A DNA stretch of 64,000 nt from an uncultured Collinsella sp. (GTDB lineage: Bacteria; Actinomycetota; Coriobacteriia; Coriobacteriales; Coriobacteriaceae). This document shows positions 1 through 6,907 of the stretch, in pieces. The translations under genes were made by a program, and so were the position numbers. A model generated the notes under the pieces. The model saw only the letters and a list, made by a program, of their open reading frames with translations, was not told the DNA's origin and ran no database searches. Location: contig UQIN01000007.1 in NCBI GenBank assembly GCA_900541035.1, positions 1 to 64,000 on the forward strand, given 5' to 3'. The stretch's first letter is position 1. The number at the start of each line of letters is the position of its first letter.

Positions 1-156
1 AGCACGAAGCTCCAGCGCGAGCTGGGCTGGAGGCCGGCCCACACCGACTTCGCCGAGGGCCTGAAGGCCACCATCGACTGGTACGTGGCCAACGAGTCCT
101 GGTGGCGCCCGGCCAAGGAGGCCACCGAGGCCCGTTACCGCGCACAGGGCCAGTAG
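1..156 (+). CDS. rfbB: dTDP-glucose 4,6-dehydratase, C-terminal end (partial)
   Basis: An open frame runs in from the left edge and stops at TAG 154-156, leaving 51 residues. They read as the tail of a dTDP-glucose 4,6-dehydratase: a KLQRELGWRPAHTDF segment, then GLKATIDWY and NESWW, the usual C-terminal signature of RmlB-type short-chain dehydrogenases. The enzyme makes dTDP-4-keto-6-deoxyglucose, the substrate of the epimerase/reductase encoded 14 nt downstream, so the two genes are one dTDP-L-rhamnose unit. The start and the NAD-binding half lie outside the window. Third positions are almost all G or C, as in the next gene. Confidence 0.85.
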   Translation, partial: STKLQRELGWRPAHTDFAEGLKATIDWYVANESWWRPAKEATEARYRAQGQ

Positions 157-170
157 GAGGGGAGAGAGAC

Positions 171-1625
171 ATGGCAGACATCGCATTCGAGAAGGACCTC
201 TCCGTCGCCGAGACCGGCATCGAGGGCCTCAAGGTCGTCGACCTCGCCGTCCACGGCGACTCGCGCGGCTGGTTCAAGGAGAACTGGCAGCGCGCCAAGA
301 TGTGCGCGCTCGGGATCCCCGACCTCCGCATCGTCCAGAACAACATCTCCTACAACGACAGCCGCGGCGTCACCCGCGGCATCCACGCCGAGCCCTGGGA
401 CAAGTTCATCTCCGTGGCCCGCGGCAGCGTCTTCGGCGCCTGGGTGGACCTGCGCGAGGGCAGCGAGACCTTCGGCAAGGTCTACACGACCGTGCTGGAC
501 CCTAGCAAGGCCATCTACGTCCCGCGCGGCGTGGGCAACTCCTTCCAGGCCCTGGAGGACGGCACCGCCTACACCTACCTGGTGGACGCACACTGGTCCC
601 TCGAGCTCAAGAGGACCTACACCTTCGTGAACCTCGCCGACCCGGAGCTCGCCATCGAGTGGCCCATCCCGCTGGACGAGGCCACCGTGTCCGAGGCCGA
701 CCTCCACCACCCGCTGCTGGCCGACGTCGTGCCCATGGCGCCCAGGCGCACCCTGGTCACCGGCTGCAACGGCCAGCTGGGCCATGCGGTCCGCGCGCTC
801 GCCGAGGAGCGCGGGCTGACCGATACCTTCGACTTCTGCGACATCGACACATTCGACATGTCCGACCCGGAGGCCTACTCCAAGTACGACTGGTCGCTCT
901 ACGGCACCGTGATCAACTGCGGCGCCTACACGGCCGTGGATAAAGCGGAGACCCCCGAGGGCCGCGCCACCGCCTGGAAGGCCAACGCGACCGGCCCTGC
1001 CCTTCTCGCCCGCACCTGCGCCGGGCACGGCATCACCCTCGTCCACGTGTCCTCCGACTACGTCTTCGACGGCACCGCCGAGGTCCACACGGAGGGTGAG
1101 CCCCTCAGCCCGCTGTCCGTCTACGGCCAGACCAAGGCCGCCGGCGACATCGCCGTGGCCGGGTGCCCGCGCCACTACATCATGCGCTCCAGCTGGGTCA
1201 TCGGCGAGGGACACAACTTCGTCAAGACCATGAAGGGCCTGTCCGACCGCGTCGCCGACCCGGACGATAAGCTCGAGCAGGTCACCGTGGTCGACGACCA
1301 GCTGGGCCGCCTGACCTTCACGCGCGACATGGCCGCGGTCATCTTCCACGTGCTGGGGACGCACGCCCCCTACGGCACCTACGACTGCACCGGCTCCGGC
1401 GCCGTCAAGTCCTGGGCCGACATCGCCCGCGCCGTCTTCGAGGCCGCCAACGGCAACGGCGACAGGGTCGTGCCGGTATCGACCGCCGACTACTACGCGA
1501 GCGCCGAGGGCCCCATCGCCCCGCGCCCGGTCCACTCCGCGCTCGACCTGTCCAAGCTCGAGTCGGTCGGCTTCCACATGCCCGACTGGGAGGAAGAGCT
1601 GGGGGAGTACCTCAAGACGCTCTAG
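171..1625 (+). CDS. rfbCD: Fused dTDP-4-dehydrorhamnose 3,5-epimerase / dTDP-4-dehydrorhamnose reductase
   Basis: The protein has 484 residues. Residues 1-185 form an RmlC-type cupin (RGIHAEP with the probable catalytic His72, then YVPRGVGNSFQ). Residues 190-484 form an RmlD-type Rossmann reductase (GCNGQLG at about 198, SSDYVFDG, and a YGQTKAAGD Tyr/Lys catalytic pair). It would carry out the last two steps of dTDP-L-rhamnose synthesis in one chain. The ATG at 171 is chosen because AGGAGGGGAG lies just upstream; a longer frame from 102 overlaps rfbB and has no ribosome binding site. Usually these are two separate proteins of about 185 and 290 residues. The region is markedly more GC-rich than the polysaccharide genes that follow. 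A bidirectional terminator lies 26 nt downstream. Confidence 0.9.
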   Translation: MADIAFEKDLSVAETGIEGLKVVDLAVHGDSRGWFKENWQRAKMCALGIPDLRIVQNNISYNDSRGVTRGIHAEPWDKFISVARGSVFGAWVDLREGSETFGKVYTTVLDPSKAIYVPRGVGNSFQALEDGTAYTYLVDAHWSLELKRTYTFVNLADPELAIEWPIPLDEATVSEADLHHPLLADVVPMAPRRTLVTGCNGQLGHAVRALAEERGLTDTFDFCDIDTFDMSDPEAYSKYDWSLYGTVINCGAYTAVDKAETPEGRATAWKANATGPALLARTCAGHGITLVHVSSDYVFDGTAEVHTEGEPLSPLSVYGQTKAAGDIAVAGCPRHYIMRSSWVIGEGHNFVKTMKGLSDRVADPDDKLEQVTVVDDQLGRLTFTRDMAAVIFHVLGTHAPYGTYDCTGSGAVKSWADIARAVFEAANGNGDRVVPVSTADYYASAEGPIAPRPVHSALDLSKLESVGFHMPDWEEELGEYLKTL

Positions 1626-1647
1626 CCGCCAATCATATTCCAAAAGG

Positions 1648-1681
1648 AAAAGCCGCCGCTTGTTAACGGCGGCTTTTCTTG
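1648..1681. terminator. Bidirectional intrinsic terminator between convergent genes
   Basis: GCCGCCG (1652-1658) pairs perfectly with CGGCGGC (1667-1673) around an 8-nt loop. It is preceded by an A-rich run and followed by TTTTCTT, so a U-tract is made on either strand. It separates rfbCD (plus) from the convergent glycosyltransferase gene (minus). Confidence 0.85.
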
Positions 1682-1727
1682 TTGGCGGCTATTTGCGCAG
1701 AGGTGCCAATAGTATTTTGCGGAAGAT

Positions 1728-2690
1728 TTACCTCTCGTTTGTTTTGTCGCTGCGATAGTCATCGAAAGCGTATTTGCTGTACACGTTGACTTCCCACTGC
1801 TTTTTTTCGACCTTTGCCACGGAGTCGAGGATGAATCCGGTTGCGAGGTTCAGGCCGCACAGGAACATAAACGAGGCGGCGAGCATGGCGGTGGGGAAGC
1901 GCGGGACGAGGCCGGTCTGGAAATACTCGACAACGATGGGCATGCCCAGGGCGAGGCCGATAAGTGCGAATAGAATCGCGACCAGGGTAAAGAACTTTAG
2001 AGGGCGGTAGTCCTTGAACAGCGTGCCGATCATTGCGACGACCTTAATGCCATCGCTGACGGTGTTGAGTTTGGACTCGGAGCCCGCGGGGCGGTCACGG
2101 TACTTGATGGGTACATCTTTGATGCGCCAGCGGTGGTCGACGGCGTGGATCGACAGCTCGGTTTCAATCTGAAAGCCCTCGGAAAGCACGGGGAAGGTTT
2201 TGACGAACGGGCGGCTCATGGCGCGGTAACCGGTCATGACGTCATCGAAGCTGTAGCCGTAGATCCATTTGATCATGGCGCGCACCAGGTTGTTGCCAAA
2301 GCCGTGGAAGGCACGTTTGTTTTCCTCGGCGTAGGTGCCGTTGGAAAGACGATCGCCCACGGTCATGTCGGCCGTGCCGTTAAGGATGGGCTCGCAGAGG
2401 GCCTTTGCCGCCTCGGCGGGGTAGGTGTCGTCGCCGTCGACCATGAGGTAACAGCCTGCGTCGATGTCACGGAACATCTGGCGGCACACGTTGCCCTTTC
2501 CCTGGCGCGGTTCGAGGCGCACCGTGGCGCCATGCTCTAGGGCAATCTGGGACGTGCCATCGGTCGAGTTGTTGTCGTAGACGTAAACCGTGGCACCGGG
2601 GAGTTCGCGATGAAAATCGTCTACGACCTTACCTATGGTGACGGCCTCGTTGTAACAGGGAATGATTACTACTGTGTCTGTATAGTCCAA
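1728..2690 (-). CDS. Membrane-anchored family 2 glycosyltransferase (GtrB/DPM1-like)
   Basis: The protein has 320 residues. The N-terminal 220 are a GT-A fold: VVIIPCYNEA at the start, VYDNNSTDGT, the metal-binding MVDGDDTYP, and an MTGYRAMSRPF segment typical of polyprenyl-phosphate sugar transferases. Two hydrophobic segments follow (about 225-250 and 260-285), so it likely sits in the membrane and loads a sugar onto undecaprenyl phosphate for surface glycans. The TTG at 2690 is preferred: it has GGGGGG eight bases upstream, whereas an ATG at 2738 has no Shine-Dalgarno and longer versions run into the divergent exporter gene. The sugar used cannot be told from sequence. Confidence 0.8.
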   Translation of the reverse strand: MDYTDTVVIIPCYNEAVTIGKVVDDFHRELPGATVYVYDNNSTDGTSQIALEHGATVRLEPRQGKGNVCRQMFRDIDAGCYLMVDGDDTYPAEAAKALCEPILNGTADMTVGDRLSNGTYAEENKRAFHGFGNNLVRAMIKWIYGYSFDDVMTGYRAMSRPFVKTFPVLSEGFQIETELSIHAVDHRWRIKDVPIKYRDRPAGSESKLNTVSDGIKVVAMIGTLFKDYRPLKFFTLVAILFALIGLALGMPIVVEYFQTGLVPRFPTAMLAASFMFLCGLNLATGFILDSVAKVEKKQWEVNVYSKYAFDDYRSDKTNER

Positions 2691-2809
2691 GATGAATGCC
2701 CCCCATAACTGATTACGGGTTGTTAGTATACCTGCCATCAGATGGCTGTATTTGATATGGGGTACTTTTTCAGATTTGCATCGCTGGTTAAGTTGCCGCC
2801 TTTGAAGGC

Positions 2810-2815
2810 TATACT
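2810..2815 (+). promoter_or_regulatory. Putative -10 box for the polysaccharide exporter genes
   Basis: TATACT lies 38 nt before the GTG start of the ABC permease, in the short divergent region shared with the glycosyltransferase. A second TATACT on the minus strand (about 2725-2730) faces that gene. No good -35 is visible for either, so both are tentative. Confidence 0.35.
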
Positions 2816-2852
2816 TTCCACTGTTATGAATTACGAGACAAGGAGATGGTCC

Positions 2853-3698
2853 GTGACTGACAGCGTAGATAGTCAGAAAGCGGTGGCTAAACCGGCCTCT
2901 CACGCTAAAAATGATTTTGAAAAAGACAAATATATCCTAAGACAGCTTGTCACCAAGGATTTTAAGATCAAGTACCGTCGCAGCGTTTTGGGCGTTGCGT
3001 GGTCGGTGCTCAATCCTCTTCTTATGATGGTCGTCATGTCCATTGTGTTTTCGACCATTTTCGGTCAGAGCCGCAATGGTTCCATTACGCCCGAGATGTA
3101 CCCGTTGTACCTGATCGTCGGTAACATAACGTTCTCGGTTATGTCCGAGTCGACGAATCAAGCCCTCATGTCCATCATTGCGGCTTCGTCTTTGCTTAAA
3201 AAGGTCAAGGTGCACCGTTGGGTGTTTCCGGTTCAGAAGGTGTTGTTCTCGCTTGTCAACTTTGCCTTCTCGCTGGTTGCCGTCGCCTTGGTTATGCTGT
3301 GGTTCCGTGTTCTTCCCACCTGGCATTTAATCTTGCTGCCGGTTTGCCTGTTCTTGCTCATGTGCTTTTGCATGGGCCTGGGCATGGTGCTATCGGCGCT
3401 CGCTGTATTCTTCCGTGACGTTATGCATCTGTGGACCGTCGTTATCACCGCATGGATGTATCTGACTCCTATCTTCTGGACCACCGATTACATTAGCCAG
3501 ATGGCCCACTGGATTCAGGTGCTGGTCGTTGTGAACCCCATGTATAACTATCTGCAGTTCATGCGCGATATTTTCCTGTTTAATACGACGCCGTCCATGC
3601 TTACGCTGGGACTTTGCGTGTTCTGGGCGATTTTCGCTTTGGCTGTTGGGTACGCCGTTTTCCATAAGACCGAGCACAAGTTTATTCTCTACATTTAA
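2853..3698 (+). CDS. ABC-2 type polysaccharide export permease (Wzm/TagG-like)
   Basis: A 281-residue integral membrane protein. A charged N-terminal region (residues 1-45) carries the amphipathic LVTKDFKIKYRRSVLG motif of O-antigen and teichoic-acid exporter permeases, followed by about six hydrophobic segments. It would form the channel for an undecaprenyl-linked glycan, driven by the ATPase encoded 11 nt downstream. The GTG at 2853 has AAGGAG seven bases upstream and is chosen over upstream ATG codons (2742, 2826) that lack one. The gene is visibly poorer in GC than rfbCD, suggesting a separate origin within the glycan locus. Confidence 0.85.
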   Translation: MTDSVDSQKAVAKPASHAKNDFEKDKYILRQLVTKDFKIKYRRSVLGVAWSVLNPLLMMVVMSIVFSTIFGQSRNGSITPEMYPLYLIVGNITFSVMSESTNQALMSIIAASSLLKKVKVHRWVFPVQKVLFSLVNFAFSLVAVALVMLWFRVLPTWHLILLPVCLFLLMCFCMGLGMVLSALAVFFRDVMHLWTVVITAWMYLTPIFWTTDYISQMAHWIQVLVVVNPMYNYLQFMRDIFLFNTTPSMLTLGLCVFWAIFALAVGYAVFHKTEHKFILYI

Positions 3699-3709
3699 GG
3701 AGTGCTGTT

Positions 3710-4477
3710 ATGTCTGCGACTACGGTTGATTACAGCAAGCAGCCTCTTGCTGTTGAAGTTAAAGACGTCACTATGATCTTTAATATGGCGTCTGAGTCTT
3801 TGACAAACCTTAAGGAATACTTTATTAAGCTTGCCAAGCACGAATTGTTTTTTGAGGAGTTCCGCGCTCTTAAGCATATTTCCTTTGATGTTCATCGCGG
3901 TGAGGTCGTCGGTCTGGTTGGCACTAATGGCTCTGGTAAGTCCACGATGCTAAAGATCATCGCTGGTGTTCTTGAGCCCAGTGAGGGCGAGGTTAAGGTC
4001 CATGGCAATATTGCCCCGCTTATTGAGCTGGGCGCTGGCTTTGATCCCGAGCTTACGGCTCGCGAGAACATCTACCTTAACGGTGCGTTGCTCGGCTACA
4101 CCAAGGAGTTTATCGACGCGAGCTTCGACGACATCATCGATTTCGCCGAGCTCAAAGATTTTGTCGACATGCCGCTCAAGAACTTTTCCTCGGGCATGGT
4201 CGCGCGTATCGCCTTTGCAATCGCCACGATTACCGAGCCCGATATTCTGATCGTTGATGAGACGCTGTCCGTCGGCGATGTGTTCTTCCAGCAGAAGTGC
4301 GAGGCGCGTATTCAGCACTTTATCCAGAGCGGCGACGTGACGGTTCTGTTCGTTTCGCACTCCATGGAGCAGGTCGAGCGCATTTGCCAGCGCGCCGTTT
4401 GGATTGAGAAGGGTGACCTTCGCATGGACGGCCCGGTTGATGAGGTCTGCAAGGCGTACCGCGAGCAGTTCAACTAG
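3710..4477 (+). CDS. ABC exporter ATPase for polysaccharide (Wzt/TagH-like)
   Basis: The protein has 255 residues. The Walker A is GTNGSGKST (about residue 70), the signature is the NFSSGM variant usual for this subfamily in place of LSGGQ, and the Walker B is DILIVDE. A switch histidine lies in FVSHSMEQ. The characteristic N-terminal stretch seen in TagH/Wzt proteins (SLTNLKEYFIKLAKH) precedes the nucleotide-binding domain. There is no long C-terminal carbohydrate-binding domain, so any substrate selectivity must lie elsewhere. AAGGAG precedes the ATG, and the permease gene is 11 nt upstream. Together they make a minimal two-gene exporter. Confidence 0.88.
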   Translation: MSATTVDYSKQPLAVEVKDVTMIFNMASESLTNLKEYFIKLAKHELFFEEFRALKHISFDVHRGEVVGLVGTNGSGKSTMLKIIAGVLEPSEGEVKVHGNIAPLIELGAGFDPELTARENIYLNGALLGYTKEFIDASFDDIIDFAELKDFVDMPLKNFSSGMVARIAFAIATITEPDILIVDETLSVGDVFFQQKCEARIQHFIQSGDVTVLFVSHSMEQVERICQRAVWIEKGDLRMDGPVDEVCKAYREQFN

Positions 4478-4479
4478 GT

Positions 4480-4485
4480 TATAAT
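4480..4485 (+). promoter_or_regulatory. Putative -10 box of tRNA-Arg(UCU)
   Basis: A perfect TATAAT begins just after the ABC ATPase stop codon and lies 44 nt before the tRNA. No convincing -35 is seen 16-18 nt upstream, so readthrough from the exporter genes is also possible. Confidence 0.4.
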
Positions 4486-4529
4486 TACTTGTGCTTAGCT
4501 GATTTGCTTGGCTGGGCGTGCGGTTATTT

Positions 4530-4606
4530 GCTCCATTAGCTCAGTTGGATAGAGCAGGGGACTTCTAATCCCAAGGTCGACGGTTCGAATCCGCCATGGA
4601 GCACCA
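4530..4606 (+). tRNA. tRNA-Arg (anticodon UCU)
   Basis: A full cloverleaf can be drawn. The acceptor GCTCCAT pairs with ATGGAGC, the D stem GCTC with GAGC, and the anticodon loop is CTTCTAA (anticodon TCT). The T arm is GACGG-TTCGAAT-CCGCC with one mismatch, and the CCA is encoded. The outermost anticodon-stem pair is a G-A mismatch. It reads AGA codons. A terminator follows at once. Confidence 0.92.
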
Positions 4607-4616
4607 TCGTTTATTA

Positions 4617-4648
4617 AGCCCGGACCGCTTGGTGGTCCGGGCTTTTTA
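4617..4648 (+). terminator. Intrinsic terminator after tRNA-Arg(UCU)
   Basis: AGCCCGGACC (4617-4626) pairs with GGTCCGGGCT (4634-4643) around a 7-nt loop, followed by TTTTAA. The left inverted repeat of the IS region begins directly after it. Confidence 0.85.
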
Positions 4649-4665
4649 ATATGAGAAAGCCATTG
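4649..4665 (+). repeat. Left copy of 17-bp inverted repeat
   Basis: ATATGAGAAAGCCATTG, an exact reverse complement of 6205-6221. A looser direct relative, AAAGCCCATTGT, occurs at 6145-6156. Seventeen exact matches are very unlikely by chance, but whether the repeat is an IS end or duplicated host sequence is open. Confidence 0.75.
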
Positions 4666-4684
4666 TCAATAGACACGTTCATCC

Positions 4685-4711
4685 GAGCCCGGTTTCAACC
4701 GGGCTTTTTCG
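4685..4711 (+). terminator. Intrinsic terminator near the left IS end
   Basis: AGCCCGGTT (4686-4694) and AACCGGGCT (4697-4705) form a 9-bp stem with a 2-nt gap (in practice a small loop using the end bases), followed by TTTTTC. It would stop plus-strand transcription from the tRNA side entering the element. Confidence 0.7.
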
Positions 4712-4981
4712 TTTCCCGTCGGGAGAGCCCGCGCACGCTGCACGTTTAGTCGACGCTTGCCTGGCAAGCTAATATCCGCGGGCTCTTGCGGGTGCGCTGC
4801 CGGCGGTCAGCCCGGTATATCCGCACACCCCACCGCATTTCGATTCTCCGTCCGGCGCGCTCATCCGAAACCAGTCTTCTTGACGGGCGCGGCCTCGCGG
4901 CTGCCCAAAAAAGGCTCGTGAACGCGCGCCGGCGATGCGTCGAGACGCGGCCCCTCCCGGCGGGAGGCTTGTTGTCCGGCG
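4712..4981 (-). ncRNA. Candidate bridge-RNA region of the IS110 element
   Basis: There is no plausible gene here, but there is strong potential RNA structure downstream of the transposase. AGAGCCCGCG (4724-4733) pairs with CGCGGGCTCT (4777-4786), enclosing a GCTTGC-ctg-GCAAGC hairpin at about 4755-4769. Farther in, CCTCCC (4953-4958) and GGGAGG (4962-4967) form a tight hairpin. IS110-family recombinases use a guide RNA encoded in a noncoding end of the element, and in the IS1111 group I recall it lying downstream of the recombinase. The RNA's ends and guide loops were not resolved. Confidence 0.4.
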
Positions 4982-6091
4982 TCAGCCGAGGGTCCCCTCA
5001 ACCCGGCGGCCGATCTCCCAGACCCAGCAGGCGAGCTCGCGCGCGATGGCGGCGTTTGCCTTGCACGCGCTCTTGCCGGCCGCGGCCAGCGCCTCGCGGC
5101 GGCGGCAGAGCCTGGCCGTGCAGTCGCCGGCGCGCGCCCGGATCGCCGCGGGGACGTCCGCGCCGGGCGGCGGGGCCTTCGGGCGGGGCGTGCACCTCGA
5201 GTAGTGCCACGCCGACTCTATCAGCGCCGTCCTGGCGAGCCGGTTGCCCGCCTTGGTGATCCCGCCGCGCCGCTCGGTCTCGCCGCTCGAGCGCTCCGAC
5301 GGGATGAGCCCGCACCAGCTCGCGAAGGCCGGGGCCGTCCGGAACCTCGTGAAGGAGCCGGCCTCGGCGGCGAGCCTGAAGGCGGTCAGGGCGTCGATCC
5401 CCTTGATGCAGGAGAGCGCCTCGACGGCCGGGCGCCACCGGTCGGTCCGGGCGAGGGCGAGGACCTTCTTCTCGAGCTGCCGGCGGTCCGACTCCGCGCA
5501 CCTCACGGCCGTGACGTAGTGCTCGAGCACGTCACGCTGCGGGCCCTCGAGCCTGATCTCGGATATCCACCTCCAGTGGGCGCGCGTCCAGGAGCCCTTC
5601 CGCGTGCCGTCGGCGTTGCGCTCGTCCCAGACGTAGCCCAGCCTGATCAGGAACATGTTGAGGCGCTGGCGGGCCCGGAGGTAGTCGGCCGCCGTGTCCT
5701 CGAGGGCGCGGTCGAGGTCCCGGGCGGCCTCGACGGCCGCATCGGGCAGCGGGACCTCCACGATGTTGTGGGTGGCGAGCATGCGGGCGATGAACTCGGC
5801 GTCGCGCCGGTCGTTCTTGCGCCGGGCGTCCGCCGCCGGCCTCTGCATCCTGGAGACGGCCGCCACGGCGCAGTCGAGCCCGAACGCGCGCAGCTCGCGC
5901 GCCATGTGGAAGCCGGTGGGGCCGCTCTCGTAGCACGCCCTCGGGTCCTCGAAGCCGAGGGCCCACTCGGCGATCTCGGCGGCGTCCGTCCCGAAGTCGC
6001 GGTGCACCACCTCGCCGGTGAAGGGGTTGAACGCCGCCGCGGCGACCGATCGCGCGTGGACGTCCAGGCCGATGGAGGTAACATGGGGCAT
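4982..6091 (-). CDS. IS110-family transposase (DEDD recombinase)
   Basis: The 369-residue protein appears intact. The RuvC-like N-terminal domain shows the acidic tetrad: Asp10 (GLDVHARS), Glu55 (CYESGPTGF), Asp94 and Asp97 (KNDRRDAEF). A helical linker follows at about 115-215. The C-terminal Transposase_20 domain has LSCIKGIDALTAF, FASWCGLIPSERSSGE with the probable nucleophilic serine at 268/269, and GGITKAGNRLAR. Family members recombine the element into short target cores under guidance of an element-encoded RNA. It starts at ATG 6091. Codon use is far more GC-rich than the flanking genes, as expected of a recent arrival. With all key residues present it could be active. Confidence 0.9.
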   Translation of the reverse strand: MPHVTSIGLDVHARSVAAAAFNPFTGEVVHRDFGTDAAEIAEWALGFEDPRACYESGPTGFHMARELRAFGLDCAVAAVSRMQRPAADARRKNDRRDAEFIARMLATHNIVEVPLPDAAVEAARDLDRALEDTAADYLRARQRLNMFLIRLGYVWDERNADGTRKGSWTRAHWRWISEIRLEGPQRDVLEHYVTAVRCAESDRRQLEKKVLALARTDRWRPAVEALSCIKGIDALTAFRLAAEAGSFTRFRTAPAFASWCGLIPSERSSGETERRGGITKAGNRLARTALIESAWHYSRCTPRPKAPPPGADVPAAIRARAGDCTARLCRRREALAAAGKSACKANAAIARELACWVWEIGRRVEGTLG

Positions 6092-6204
6092 GGGAAGCCT
6101 CCTCCCCGCAGGTGCGGTAAGGGCTACCGCACGGGCCGATACTCAAAGCCCATTGTGGCACCCCGAGCCCGCGGAAAGAAGCTGCGCCGCGGGGGAGGCG
6201 ACCC

Positions 6205-6221
6205 CAATGGCTTTCTCATAT
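6205..6221 (-). repeat. Right copy of 17-bp inverted repeat
   Basis: CAATGGCTTTCTCATAT, the exact reverse complement of 4649-4665. Base composition shifts here from the GC-rich element to AT-richer host-like DNA. Confidence 0.75.
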
Positions 6222-6222
6222 C

Positions 6223-6756
6223 GTCTTCGTCTTGTGTGCTGCAATTGCTTTCTGCGGCTTGAGCGTATCTCGCTTTATGGGTGTTTACCTGCCGCTTGAT
6301 TTTGATCTGAGCTGCTACATTGTGTTGCTGATGTGGGTTGGCTATACAGTGCGTCAAAGGGGGCTGGAGCCGAGCGTGAGCAAGCCGCTGGTGTTTATTG
6401 GGGCTGGAATTGTTTGGCTTGTCTTGGCGGCCATGAGCGGGCTTGAGCTTTCGAGCCGCCGCGTGGATGGGTTTGTGGTTGCGACGATCGCCGCTCTTGC
6501 TGGCAGTTACTGCGTATGTTGGGTTTCTATGGCCGTGGAGAAGCTGAAGGACGTTTCGGTCTTGGGCGTTCTTGAGCGAGGGCTCGTGTTTTGCGGACAA
6601 GCCAGCCTGGCAATCTTTGCAATCCACGCGGTCGATTGGTTTGTCCCCTGGCAGACCATGCCGTTACTCATGACACTGCCAGCATCGTGGCTCTTCGCAT
6701 CAATCGTACGCTGCGCCTGCGATATCGGCCTAGCATACGTAATCAAAAAGGCGTAA
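6223..6756 (+). pseudogene. Acyltransferase (family 3) remnant lacking its N-terminal half
   Basis: The frame encodes about 177 residues to TAA 6754-6756, with roughly five hydrophobic segments. YLPLDFDLSCYIVLLMWVGY and ASLAIFAIHAVDW resemble the back half of membrane acyltransferases of the fucose-4-O-acetylase type, normally about 330 residues. No start with a ribosome binding site is seen, and the catalytic N-terminal half (the His-containing first helices) is missing. It abuts the right inverted repeat of the IS region, and no matching front half lies on the other side, where a tRNA terminator is found. Insertion plus deletion is the simplest reading. It probably once decorated the nearby surface glycan. 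Confidence 0.7.
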
Positions 6757-6907
6757 GACATGCGGCGGCGACCAAGCATGGCCTCCTGTCGTCCATGTCG
6801 CCCTATCGGTATCTTGGTATGATGTGTGGCATGCTGTCGGGCGTTGTGTAAATCTATTGGTGCCATTTGGTGTTAGGCGGGCGCTCGTTCTTCTCTAGGA
6901 GCTGACT

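Larger units (their letters stand above)
4649..6221 (-). mobile_element. IS110-family insertion sequence region
   Basis: A GC-rich block of about 1.57 kb holds one DEDD transposase gene on the minus strand. It is bounded by a perfect 17-bp inverted repeat (4649-4665 ATATGAGAAAGCCATTG; 6205-6221, its complement). The noncoding part is long (about 330 nt) downstream of the transposase and short (about 130 nt) upstream. That is the arrangement I recall for the IS1111 group, which has subterminal inverted repeats and no target duplication. The left boundary is uncertain, because 4666-4711 resembles host DNA with its own terminator. The right side abuts a truncated acyltransferase gene. Confidence 0.7.

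Noticed and set aside
4651..4749. Small frame starting ATGAGAAAGCC after the tRNA terminator (32 codons)
   Set aside because: It begins inside the inverted repeat, has no ribosome binding site and runs through a terminator hairpin.
5204..6262. 352-codon plus-strand frame over the IS110 transposase
   Set aside because: Antisense to a clear DEDD transposase and composed mostly of Gly, Arg, Ala and Val.
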